A stretch of DNA of 64,000 nucleotides. Origin: an archaeon (lineage in GTDB: Archaea > Nanobdellota > Nanobdellia > SCGC-AAA011-G17 > GW2011-AR17). The notes beneath the pieces were generated by a model. It saw nothing but the letters and a program-made list of their open reading frames with translations, made no database searches and was not told the DNA's origin. Positions 1-9,002 of the stretch are shown one piece after another. The stretch lies in NCBI GenBank assembly GCA_018692925.1, contig JABHLH010000014.1:47831-111830 (forward strand), in the 5' to 3' direction. The stretch's first letter is position 1. Every line of letters starts with the position of its first letter. Made by a program: the position numbers and the translations under genes.

Positions 1-482
1 AGTTTTCAAAACAAAAAATGGAACTGTTTGATGAAGCAACAAAGAAGAAAGTTATTCCTAGAGTAATTGAGCCAACATTTGGAATGGAAAGAGTATTTTT
101 AGCATTATTATTTGAAGCTTATGAAGATGATAAGAAAAGAGGAAATGTTGTTTTGAAGTTGAATAAAGATTTAGCTCCAATTAAAGTTGCTGTTCTGCCT
201 TTAGTAAATAAAGTAAATGAGAAAGCAATGAAAGTTTTTGATAGTTTAAGAAAAGATTTTGTTTGCTTTTATGATAAGTCTGGTTCAGTAGGAAGAAGAT
301 ACGCGAGAGCAGACGAGCAAGGTGTTCCTTATTGTGTTACAGTAGACTTTGATGATGGAGTTACAGTTAGAGATAGAGATTCTACAAAACAGATTAGAAT
401 TAAAGAGGATGAGTTGTTAGATGTTCTTGATAAATTGATGAAAGGTAGAATTAAATTTGAGAAGGCTGGGAAACTGGTTTAA
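1..482 (+). CDS. glyS: Glycyl-tRNA synthetase, C-terminal part (5' end beyond window)
   Basis: EPTFGMERVFLALLFEAY...APIKVAVLPLVNK...SGSVGRRYARADEQGVPYCVTVD matches the class II GlyRS motif 3 and anticodon-binding domain; frame stays open to base 3 upstream of the listed ATG. Confidence 0.9.
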   Translation, partial: FSKQKMELFDEATKKKVIPRVIEPTFGMERVFLALLFEAYEDDKKRGNVVLKLNKDLAPIKVAVLPLVNKVNEKAMKVFDSLRKDFVCFYDKSGSVGRRYARADEQGVPYCVTVDFDDGVTVRDRDSTKQIRIKEDELLDVLDKLMKGRIKFEKAGKLV

Positions 483-1350
483 TATCTTCTTTATTTTTCA
501 TTTCGTTAATAATTACACAAGCCTTACATAATTTGTTATTAGAAGGTTCTCCACAAGATTCACAAGTTTCTATAACTTGTTCTTCTTTTTCTTTTAAATT
601 TGATTGCATTGATTCATTGAATTTAACAATGTTGTATTTTACTGAAGGATGTTTTTCTTCAAATTCATTTAATATTTTTATGAATTGTCGTCTGTAAGCT
701 GCAACAGAACAAGGACAAATGTCATAGTTTACTGGAAATTCCATTAATTGTGAATATTTTTTAGCTTCTTCTTCTGAAATTAAGTATAAAGGTTTTACTC
801 TTTGTACAAAATGTGCTGTTTTTATTAAACCTGGTTTTGCACCTTGTCTTTCTGATCTTTGAAAATCATTTCTGAATACATTCATTAGAGTTGTTTGAGC
901 TTCATCGTCGAGATTGTGACCAGTTGCTAAACAATTTGCTTTTAATTCTTTTGCATATTTGTTTAATAAATATCTTTTTAGAACTCCACAAATCATACAA
1001 GATGAATAATTATAACCTTTTGATTTTAAGTGAGATCTGATGTAACATAAAGAAAAACCAAATTCTTCTCTAAAAGAAATGACATGTAATGGAACTTCAT
1101 AGGTTTTACAAACTGTTTTTATGTTCTCTAAATTTTGTTTTGTGTAGTTACCAATTTGTGCATCAATTGTAATTGCTTCAATATCATAACCAAGCTTTTT
1201 TAGAATATAAAGACAAACTGTAGAATCCTTTCCACCAGATACAGCAACTAGAATTTTGTCCTTTTGGTTGAAAAGAGTGTATTTTCTAATTGTAGATCTT
1301 ACTTTTTTTTCTACATATTCTTTAAATTTGGTATTTGACATTTTTTGCAT
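451..1350 (-). CDS. tRNA 2-thiolation ATP-pyrophosphatase family protein (TtuA/TtcA/CTU1-like)
   Basis: PP-loop VAVSGGKDST, CxxC (SSCMICG), ATGHNLDDEAQT, C-terminal CESCGEPSNNKLCKAC zinc motif. Confidence 0.85.
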   Translation of the reverse strand: MQKMSNTKFKEYVEKKVRSTIRKYTLFNQKDKILVAVSGGKDSTVCLYILKKLGYDIEAITIDAQIGNYTKQNLENIKTVCKTYEVPLHVISFREEFGFSLCYIRSHLKSKGYNYSSCMICGVLKRYLLNKYAKELKANCLATGHNLDDEAQTTLMNVFRNDFQRSERQGAKPGLIKTAHFVQRVKPLYLISEEEAKKYSQLMEFPVNYDICPCSVAAYRRQFIKILNEFEEKHPSVKYNIVKFNESMQSNLKEKEEQVIETCESCGEPSNNKLCKACVIINEMKNKEDIKPVSQPSQI

Positions 1351-1457
1351 GAGTAGAATGGGAAATAGGGTATTAAAAAGAGTTTCGTTTTTAGATTAGT
1401 CTGGACAGGGCATGGATGCGCGTGAGATTTATATAATTAAATTGATAATATTGAGAT

Positions 1458-2219
1458 ATGGAATATATTCTTGTTGATAAAAAGAGAATTAGAAGTTTTT
1501 ACAAATCTGAGAGAGGTTTTAATTCAATGTTAAAGAAATATGAATATTTGTTTCCAGCAAAACCTTCAATAGAATTAGCTGGAATTGTAGCAGATTTAAT
1601 TGGTGATGGTAATCTTCAGGGTGAGCCAAAATGGAGATTCGATTTTGTTTCAAAGGATAAAAATGAATTGAATAGATTTGCGAAACAGATATTTGAGTTA
1701 TATAAAATAAAAGGTAAAATTCGACCCTGTACAACGAATAAATTTGGTGAAACTTTCCTTTATGGTGTAAATTGTAAACCTTTAGCTAGAATATTATATC
1801 TTTCAGGTGTGCCTTATGGTGCAAAGGTTTTAACTGAATTTAATATCCCTTCTTGGATTTTAGAGGATAAAGAATATTTTAGAAGTTTTATAAATAGGTT
1901 ATTTTATTGTGAGGGTACTGTAGATTATTCGAATTCTCCATTTATTGAAATAAAAATGTATAAAGCTGATTATTTAATTGCAAATGGTGTTGATTTTTTT
2001 GAAACAATTAAGAAATATCTTTTTTTATATTTTGGTATAATTTCAAATAATGTATATGTTAATGGGAAATCTTTTAGAAAAGATGGAATAATTACTTTAG
2101 GTGTAAGATTAAAAATAAAAAGGAAAAAAGAGGTATTAAGATTTGTGAAAGAAATTGGTTTTCCAAAAAAAGAGGTAGATCGAAATAAACTTATGAATAT
2201 TATTAATAGAAACTTTTAA
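1458..2219 (+). CDS. LAGLIDADG-type homing endonuclease-like protein, free-standing
   Basis: Two LAGLIDADG-like helices: LAGIVADLIGDGNLQ and FRSFINRLFYCEGTVD; basic C-terminus. Confidence 0.7.
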   Translation: MEYILVDKKRIRSFYKSERGFNSMLKKYEYLFPAKPSIELAGIVADLIGDGNLQGEPKWRFDFVSKDKNELNRFAKQIFELYKIKGKIRPCTTNKFGETFLYGVNCKPLARILYLSGVPYGAKVLTEFNIPSWILEDKEYFRSFINRLFYCEGTVDYSNSPFIEIKMYKADYLIANGVDFFETIKKYLFLYFGIISNNVYVNGKSFRKDGIITLGVRLKIKRKKEVLRFVKEIGFPKKEVDRNKLMNIINRNF

Positions 2220-2275
2220 ATAGACTCTTTTATTTTTATCCTCTAGGCTGTTGCGGGATGGGTCTTAAAGAGCAT

Positions 2276-2413
2276 TAAACCGTAGCTCAGTCTGGGAGAG
2301 CACTAGTTTGCTTAAAGTTTAAAGCATAAGTGAAACTGAAGATCAAATAAATTCGTTTATTTGAACTGTTCTCAGATATCTAGTTGTCCAGGGTTCGAAT
2401 CCCTGCGGTCTCA
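2276..2413 (+). tRNA. Intron-containing tRNA, isotype unresolved; intron about 60-75 nt in the anticodon region
   Basis: D-arm TAGCTCAGTCTGGGAGAGC, T-arm CAGGGTTCGAATCCCTG, 3' acceptor CGGTCTC plus A73, interrupted anticodon arm (ACTAG...CTAGT), and an internal 9-bp hairpin TCAAATAAA-TTCG-TTTATTTGA at 2343-2364. Confidence 0.8.
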
Positions 2414-2470
2414 CTTTTATTTTCTAGATACAGAAATTATTTAAATTATGTATTGAAAGTTTAAATTAAG

Positions 2471-2944
2471 ATGAGAAAAATTATTCCTTTATTTATTGGT
2501 TTGACAGCATGTTTGCCAATACAAATGAGACCTGTATCATTAGAAAGAAATTTAGCACAAGAGTTAGTTGATGCTGTTGGTGAAGATATATATAATCGAC
2601 CTAATAATTCTAAAATTGGATTTTTAGTAAATGGTGGGAATTTTCTTTTTAATTATAGTGAAGGGATGATTGATACTAAAGGACAATGTATTGAAAGTTT
2701 TTATGATAATGATTTTAATGGAAATTTAGATCCTGGAGTTGATGCTTTTTCTTTAGAAGGAAGCTTTGATGCTTGTGCTGAAGTTTATGGGGAAAAATTT
2801 ACACATAGAATAATGGATTTTGCTCATTATAGCGACTTTAGAAGTACTTTTCCAGTAGATGGTTTTTGTGAAGATGAATTAGAAGTTGTAAATGGAAGAT
2901 ATCACATAGGTTTATTGAGGGAAATTGACTTATTTAGGGAATAA
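2471..2944 (+). CDS. Hypothetical secreted/lipoprotein-like protein
   Basis: N-terminal MRKIIPLFIGLTACLP signal-like segment; no recognised domain. Confidence 0.5.
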   Translation: MRKIIPLFIGLTACLPIQMRPVSLERNLAQELVDAVGEDIYNRPNNSKIGFLVNGGNFLFNYSEGMIDTKGQCIESFYDNDFNGNLDPGVDAFSLEGSFDACAEVYGEKFTHRIMDFAHYSDFRSTFPVDGFCEDELEVVNGRYHIGLLREIDLFRE

Positions 2945-3094
2945 TTCTAAACCGATAGGTTTATAAATGATTGGTGTGGCTGTTAATGTAATTGGAAGGC
3001 CGAGACAGGAGTTTATAGCCCAATTATACTCATTCTGTTTCACATTACTTTAGAAAAATTTAGTATTGAAAGTTGTTCCAAAGGAGAAAGAAAT

Positions 3095-5017
3095 ATGAAA
3101 TTTAGTGAAATAAATATAAGTCCTAATATTGTAAGGGCTTTAGACGAAATGGACATAGTTGAAGCAACAGATATTCAGGAAAAATCAATTCCTACAATAA
3201 AAGAAGGAAAGGATTTAATTGGAATATCAAGAACAGGATCAGGTAAAACATTAGCTTTTGGAGTACCTATCTTAGAGAATGTTGTTAAAAAAGGAGGAGT
3301 GCAAGTTTTAATCTTAGCTCCTACAAGAGAATTAGCTTCTCAGATTTCAAGAGAAATGGATAAGTTTGGAAAGTACGTTAATTTTTCAATTGCTACTGTT
3401 TTTGGTGGTGTTGCTATTGGTCCACAAATGGACAAAATTTCAAAATCTGAAATTGTAGTTGGTACACCTGGAAGAATTCTAGATCACTTAGGTAGAGGGA
3501 CATTGAATTTAGATGATTTGAAAACCTTTGTTTTAGATGAAGCTGATAAAATGGTAGATATGGGTTTTATTGACGACATTAATAGGGTTTTAGAATGTAC
3601 AAATAATGATAGACAAATTTTATTATTTGGTGCTACAATCTCAAATGAAGTTAAATATATCAAACAGAGACATATGAATGATCCTGTTACTATTAAAGCA
3701 AAATCTCAAGTTACAGATGATTTATTAGAACAATTTTATTATGATATTCCTCAAAATGAGAAATTTTCATATCTTATGCATTTGTTAAATAAAGAAAAAA
3801 CAAATAGAGTTATTATTTTCTGTTCAACAAAAGCAACTGTAAATGTTTTAACTAAGAACTTAAGAAGACATAGTATCGATGCTGACATGATTCATGGAGA
3901 TTTAACTCAAAATAGAAGAATGAAAGTTATTGAAGATTTTAATAATGGAAAACAAGAAGTTTTAGTTGCATCTGCTGTTGCTGCTAGAGGTTTAGATATT
4001 AAAAATGTTAGTCATGTTTTTAATTATGATTTGCCAAGAAACCCTGAAGAATATATCCACAGAATTGGAAGAACTGCAAGAGCTGGTGAATACGGAAAGG
4101 CTATTTCATTGTTAAGTAGAAGAGATCACGATTCATTTGGAGAAATCAAAAGAAGATATAGGATTAAAATTGAAAGATTAGATTTAGATAAATTTGAGAA
4201 AGTTCAATTTGATGCTGGTCAGAGATTTGATGGACGAAGATCTGGTGGTGGAAGATCCAGTGGAAGAAGTTCTGGTTTTGGAAGCAGAGGAAGATCAAAT
4301 GCTAGAGGATTTGGTGGAAGATCAAACTTTGGTGGAAGAGATAATAATAGATCTGGTGGTTTTGGTTCAAGAAATGATGATAGAGGATCAAATTCTGGTG
4401 ATGGATTTAGAAACAGACCAAAAGGAAGATTTAGTAATAGTGGTTCACGAAATGATGGTGGAAGAAATTCTAGTTTCGGAGATAGATCAAACTCTGGTGA
4501 TAGAGGAAGATCAAATGGTTTTGGAAACAGATCACGAAATGATGGTGGAAGAAATTCTAGTTTCGGAGATAGATCAAACTCTGGTGATAGAGGAAGATCA
4601 AATGGTTTTGGAAACAGATCAAACTCTGGTGATAGAGGAAGAAGTTCTGGTTTTGGAGATAGATCACGAAATGATGGTGGAAGAAATTCAGGTTTTGGAG
4701 ATAGATCACGAAATGATGGTGGAAGAAGTTCTGGTTTTGGAAACAGATCAAACTCTGGTGATAGAGGAAGAAGTTCTGGTTTTGGAAATAGATCAAACTC
4801 TGGTGATAGAGGAAGAAGTTCTGGTTTTGGAAATAGATCACGAAATGATGGTGGAAGAGATTCTGGTTCAAGAAGTGAAGGTAGATCTAATTTTGGATCA
4901 AGAAGTGAAGGTAGATCAAATTCTGGTGAAGGGTTTAGAAATAGACCTAAAGGTAGATCCAATTTTGGTAGTAAACCTAGATCTGAAGGCGGAAGATCAC
5001 GATCACCAAGAAGATAA
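3095..5017 (+). CDS. DEAD-box RNA helicase with long RG/GFG-repeat C-terminal tail
   Basis: Motifs SRTGSGKT, PTRELA, DEAD, GAT (SAT-like), VARGLDIKN, HRIGRTAR; AAAGGAG ribosome-binding site upstream. Confidence 0.97.
   Translation: MKFSEINISPNIVRALDEMDIVEATDIQEKSIPTIKEGKDLIGISRTGSGKTLAFGVPILENVVKKGGVQVLILAPTRELASQISREMDKFGKYVNFSIATVFGGVAIGPQMDKISKSEIVVGTPGRILDHLGRGTLNLDDLKTFVLDEADKMVDMGFIDDINRVLECTNNDRQILLFGATISNEVKYIKQRHMNDPVTIKAKSQVTDDLLEQFYYDIPQNEKFSYLMHLLNKEKTNRVIIFCSTKATVNVLTKNLRRHSIDADMIHGDLTQNRRMKVIEDFNNGKQEVLVASAVAARGLDIKNVSHVFNYDLPRNPEEYIHRIGRTARAGEYGKAISLLSRRDHDSFGEIKRRYRIKIERLDLDKFEKVQFDAGQRFDGRRSGGGRSSGRSSGFGSRGRSNARGFGGRSNFGGRDNNRSGGFGSRNDDRGSNSGDGFRNRPKGRFSNSGSRNDGGRNSSFGDRSNSGDRGRSNGFGNRSRNDGGRNSSFGDRSNSGDRGRSNGFGNRSNSGDRGRSSGFGDRSRNDGGRNSGFGDRSRNDGGRSSGFGNRSNSGDRGRSSGFGNRSNSGDRGRSSGFGNRSRNDGGRDSGSRSEGRSNFGSRSEGRSNSGEGFRNRPKGRSNFGSKPRSEGGRSRSPRR
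4446..4860 (+). repeat. In-frame tandem repeats encoding RNDGGRN/S-S-FGDRSNSGDRGRSNGFGNRS units
   Basis: Near-exact 87-bp period (29 aa) between copies beginning at 4446 and 4533, followed by shorter partial units. Confidence 0.85.
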
Positions 5018-5051
5018 ACATTTTTAAATTCTTTTTACTTTATTTTTTATT

Positions 5052-5531
5052 ATGAAAAGAGGAATAATATTTAGTCTAATAATAGTTTCTTTGTTATTGG
5101 TTGCTTGTCAGACAGAAGATAGTTCTTATACTTTAGAAGAAATGCAAGAGTGTCATGTAGATTCAGATTGTGTTTATGTAGATAATAGTTGTTGTCCAAA
5201 TACTGATGGTGATAATATTTATGCAATAAATTCGGAGTTTAGTGATTACTATAACTCTATTGGAGAAGATTGTGGTGAAGATTATGCTTGTATAGAGATT
5301 TATACTAGTCCTGCAATTGCTGTTTTATGTTTAGATAATGTTTGTACAAATCCGTATGATTATGTAAAAGAAGAATGTGAAGATTTTTGTATTGCAAATA
5401 AGAAATATGATTGGGACAATATGTATGATTTATCTGAAACATGGGGTGGAGGTTCTGCTTGTGATGGGATCTATGAATTAGCTGATTGGATAGATGATGA
5501 GTGTAGTTTAAATGAAGCTGTCTTAGAATAA
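5052..5531 (+). CDS. Cysteine-rich putative lipoprotein
   Basis: Signal peptide with lipobox LLVAC; many Cys residues. Confidence 0.6.
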   Translation: MKRGIIFSLIIVSLLLVACQTEDSSYTLEEMQECHVDSDCVYVDNSCCPNTDGDNIYAINSEFSDYYNSIGEDCGEDYACIEIYTSPAIAVLCLDNVCTNPYDYVKEECEDFCIANKKYDWDNMYDLSETWGGGSACDGIYELADWIDDECSLNEAVLE

Positions 5532-5563
5532 AGTTATAAACCCTTTTTCTTTCTTTTTTTATT

Positions 5564-5920
5564 ATGTTAAAAAAGATTTTATATTGGTTGCCAAGAGTTT
5601 TGTTGATCTTGTTTACTGTATTAATTAGTATATTTGCTGTTGATGTGTTTTTTGAAGGTTATGGTTTTCCAGAAGTTTTAGTAGCTTTATTTATGCATTT
5701 AGTGCCAACATTTATACTTATAGGATTAACTATCTTAGCTTGGAAAAAAGAGCTGATTGGTGGGATTGTAATTTTAGCTTTAGGGCTATTTACAATTTTT
5801 TTCTTTAACTATAATAATGGTGAATGGTATGAACATTTATTAATTCAAGGACCAATATTTTTAATAGGTGCTTTGTTTTTAATTAATTATTGGGTGAAAA
5901 ATGAAAATAGGAAACGTTAA
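5564..5920 (+). CDS. Small multi-pass membrane protein
   Basis: Three to four hydrophobic segments; overlaps the start of the next gene. Confidence 0.6.
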   Translation: MLKKILYWLPRVLLILFTVLISIFAVDVFFEGYGFPEVLVALFMHLVPTFILIGLTILAWKKELIGGIVILALGLFTIFFFNYNNGEWYEHLLIQGPIFLIGALFLINYWVKNENRKR

Positions 5921-6833
5921 ACTTGAAGGGAATTTAATTCTTGCTCCAATGGCTGGAATTACTAATTTGCCATTTAGATTATTGTGTAAAAAGTATGGTG
6001 CTGATTTAGTTTATTCTGAAATGATTAACTTGAATGCTTTGTCTAGAAATAATAAAGCTACTGAAAAATTATGTTTGACTTGTAAAGAAGAAAAGCCTGT
6101 TGCATTTCAATTGTTTGGTTTGAGAGAAGATGCTATTAAAAAATCTGTTGAAAAGATTGAAGATAATGCAGATATTATTGATTTTAATTTTGGTTGTCCA
6201 GCACATCAAATTGTTGGAGCTGGTTCAGGTTCTGCTTTATTGAAAAGACCTGAGAAAGTTGGAAAAATTATTGCTACTTTAGTAAAACATTCTTCAAAAC
6301 CTGTAACTGCTAAAATAAGATTAGGTTATGATAAAGATATTTCTGTTAAATTAGCTAAAATTATAGAAGATAATGGAGCCTCAGCGATTGCAATTCATGC
6401 TCGAACATACAAGCAAGGTTTTTCAGGAAAAGCTGATTGGGATGCTATTGCCAAAGTGAAAGAAGAAATTAATATTCCTGTTATTGGGAATGGAGATATT
6501 CTTAATGGAATGCATACAAAGAAATTATTAGAAAAGTGTGATGCAGTTATGATTGGTAGAGGAGCAATTGGAGATCCTATGCTTTTTTCGAGAATAAAAA
6601 CTTTTTTAGATAAAAATGAAGTTGTTAGAATGCCAAGTTTAGATGAAAAAATTAATTTATTTTTAGAGTATTATAAAACAGCTAAGAAATATGATTTAGT
6701 AAATGTGCATACTTTGAAACAAAGGTCTCAAGAATTTACAAAAGGTTTGAGAGGGTCAACTGTTATTAGAAAAGAATTAAATAAAATTAGTTCTGAAGAA
6801 AAATTAGTAAAATATATGAAAAGTTTGTTATAA
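5901..6833 (+). CDS. dus: tRNA-dihydrouridine synthase family protein
   Basis: LAPMAGITNLPFRLLCKKYGADLVYSEM, FNFGCPAHQIVGAGSGSALL, IHARTYKQGFSGKADW, GNGDI. Confidence 0.93.
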   Translation: MKIGNVKLEGNLILAPMAGITNLPFRLLCKKYGADLVYSEMINLNALSRNNKATEKLCLTCKEEKPVAFQLFGLREDAIKKSVEKIEDNADIIDFNFGCPAHQIVGAGSGSALLKRPEKVGKIIATLVKHSSKPVTAKIRLGYDKDISVKLAKIIEDNGASAIAIHARTYKQGFSGKADWDAIAKVKEEINIPVIGNGDILNGMHTKKLLEKCDAVMIGRGAIGDPMLFSRIKTFLDKNEVVRMPSLDEKINLFLEYYKTAKKYDLVNVHTLKQRSQEFTKGLRGSTVIRKELNKISSEEKLVKYMKSLL

Positions 6834-7214
6834 TTCAGTATACACAAAATTTGCAGCTTCTAATGTAGAATTTGGTTTTAATGCATATCTATCAATTGAA
6901 GGTTCTGCAGCTAATTTATTTGTTATACTTTTATCATGTGAGCCTGTATGTAAGAAAACTCTTGTTTTTGGATTTTTATCTTTTGCAAATCTTGCAACAA
7001 AAATTCCTGAATATTGTCCTTCCATTGTCATATCTGTTAAAACATGTGTATAAGGATTAATATCTAGCTTTTGTTCTGCTTCAAATCTTGAACTTGCATA
7101 ATCAATACTTGCATCTGGACAAAATGCTTCTACTGTGCTACCTAGTAAATCTCTGATGTTATTATCATCATCTACAATCAATATTCTATGATTCTTTGTA
7201 TCTATTATTGTCAT
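6828..7214 (-). CDS. Orphan response-regulator receiver (CheY-like) protein
   Basis: ILIVDDD acidic pair, phospho-acceptor LTDMTM, conserved Lys ALKPN. Confidence 0.8.
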   Translation of the reverse strand: MTIIDTKNHRILIVDDDNNIRDLLGSTVEAFCPDASIDYASSRFEAEQKLDINPYTHVLTDMTMEGQYSGIFVARFAKDKNPKTRVFLHTGSHDKSITNKLAAEPSIDRYALKPNSTLEAANFVYTEL

Positions 7215-7389
7215 TTTTATTTCCTTTAATTTGCAATGTGTTCGGGTCAGTGTCCTTTTATAAAGCTTTGGTTGAAGAAAAAAACAACTTTTTGTTATGT
7301 ATTTTAGAGAGTAATTTTTATTAGTTTTTTAGAAACTTTTTTAAAGTTAAAACCTTAAAGTATATGTATAATATTTATGAGGTGAAAGA

Positions 7390-7914
7390 ATGAAAAAAAA
7401 AGGTGCAGTAGAACTTTCTATGACAACTATTATTATTATTGTTATGGGGATTACAATTCTTAGCTTAGGTTTGGTATGGATTAGATCTGTATTTACAGAT
7501 GTTGGTGAAATATCTTCTGGAGCATTTGAACAAGGTGAGTCGCAAATTGCTGAAATTTTTGGACAATCAAATGAAGAGGTTGCATTGTCTCCTTCTGAGG
7601 TAACTATGGGTCAAGGTGAGCAAGAAACTGCGACGTTAGCCATACGTAATCAAGAGTCAGGTTCTATAAGTATATCTGCAACTGTAGAAGCAATTGCTTT
7701 TGGTGGTGGATCTGCTGATGGTTTAATCTGTGGGTTTGATGATACTGGTGTAGGAAATACTAACACATATGATCTAAGCTCTGGTGAATCCTTAAGTAGA
7801 GGTTTGATTGCTAAAGATGATGGTCTTGCTATTGGTACATATATCTGTTCAGTTACTGTTTCAGGTTTAGCTGATGGGGATAAGACTACTAGTTTAGTTG
7901 TGAACATTGAGTAA
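7390..7914 (+). CDS. Archaeal type IV pilin-like protein
   Basis: MKKKGAVELSMTTIIIIVMGITILSLGLVWI: basic leader followed by a hydrophobic segment as in class III signal peptides. Confidence 0.65.
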   Translation: MKKKGAVELSMTTIIIIVMGITILSLGLVWIRSVFTDVGEISSGAFEQGESQIAEIFGQSNEEVALSPSEVTMGQGEQETATLAIRNQESGSISISATVEAIAFGGGSADGLICGFDDTGVGNTNTYDLSSGESLSRGLIAKDDGLAIGTYICSVTVSGLADGDKTTSLVVNIE

Positions 7915-7946
7915 GGTTTTTAAACCTACTTTTTCTTTATTTTATT

Positions 7947-9002
7947 ATGAAAATTTTAAGTTCTTTAGAAATTAAAGCAATTGTAGATGAATTACAAGTT
8001 TTTGTAGATGCAAGAGTTGATAAAATTTATCAGCCAGATAATTCTGAAATAATTTTAACTGTTCATAAAACTGGAGTTGGAAGAAAACATATTAGAATTG
8101 TTCCTGGTGTTGGATTGTATGTTGCAAAGAAGAAAAGGATGAGTCCAAATATTATTATTAATTTCTGTCGTTTTTTGAGGAAAAGAATTGGTGGGAATAG
8201 AATTAGAAAAATTATACAAAAAGATTTTGAAAGGATTGTAGAAATACATTTTGAAGGAAAAGAAAATAAGTTTATTATGGTCTGTGAGTTTTTCTCTAAA
8301 GGGAATGTTATTCTTTGTGATGAGAATTTTACTATTATTTCTGCTTTACAAGTTCAGTTGTGGAAGGATAGAAAGATTAAGGCGAGAGTAGAGTATCAAT
8401 ATCCCCCTTCAAGGCCAATTAATTTTAATGACTTTGAAGAGTTTGCACTGTATATTGAAAAAAGTGATAAGAAAGATATTGTTAGGAAGTTAGCTACTTT
8501 AAATTTAGGTGGAATGTTTGCTGAAGAAGTTTGCTTTAGGGCTAATGTAGATAAAAATAAAGAAGATGCTGATGCTAGGGATTTAAAAAAATTGTTTGTT
8601 AAACTAAATGAAGTTTTGAGTGAAAAAATAAGTGCAAATATTGTTAAGGATGAGGCTGTGCCTTTTGAAATGAAATCTTTAGGTGAAGGTGAAAAATATG
8701 AAAGTTTTAGTGAAGCATTAGATGTTTATTATGTTCCTTTTATTGATGATTTAGATGAAGGTGAAGATGTTGAAAGGTTAACCAAAGTTGATAAGCAAAA
8801 AATAATTTTAGAAGAACAAGGAAAACAATTAGTAGAATTTGAAAAAGAGTTAGTTGAAGGGAGAAAAATTGGTGATTGGATTTATGAAAACTATGTTTTA
8901 ATCCAAGAATTGTTTGATTTGTATAAAGAAAAGAAATATAAAGAGATCTTTGAAAAAGGTTATGTAATAAAAGATCAAAAAATCGAGATAAAAGATGTTT
9001 AA
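7947..9002 (+). CDS. NFACT-N domain protein (RqcH/FbpA-like), lacking the C-terminal NFACT-R region
   Basis: MKILSSLEIKAIVDELQ...ARVDKIYQP...FCRFLRKRIGGNRI...KGNVILCDENFTII typical of NFACT-N; ends at 351 aa. Confidence 0.8.
   Translation: MKILSSLEIKAIVDELQVFVDARVDKIYQPDNSEIILTVHKTGVGRKHIRIVPGVGLYVAKKKRMSPNIIINFCRFLRKRIGGNRIRKIIQKDFERIVEIHFEGKENKFIMVCEFFSKGNVILCDENFTIISALQVQLWKDRKIKARVEYQYPPSRPINFNDFEEFALYIEKSDKKDIVRKLATLNLGGMFAEEVCFRANVDKNKEDADARDLKKLFVKLNEVLSEKISANIVKDEAVPFEMKSLGEGEKYESFSEALDVYYVPFIDDLDEGEDVERLTKVDKQKIILEEQGKQLVEFEKELVEGRKIGDWIYENYVLIQELFDLYKEKKYKEIFEKGYVIKDQKIEIKDV

Noticed and set aside
4194-5027. Plus-strand ORF of 277 aa inside the helicase repeat region, and minus-strand ORFs 4219..4962 and 4557..4871
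   Set aside because: Out-of-frame readings of the in-frame RG-repeat DNA; low-complexity translations are an artefact of the repeat composition
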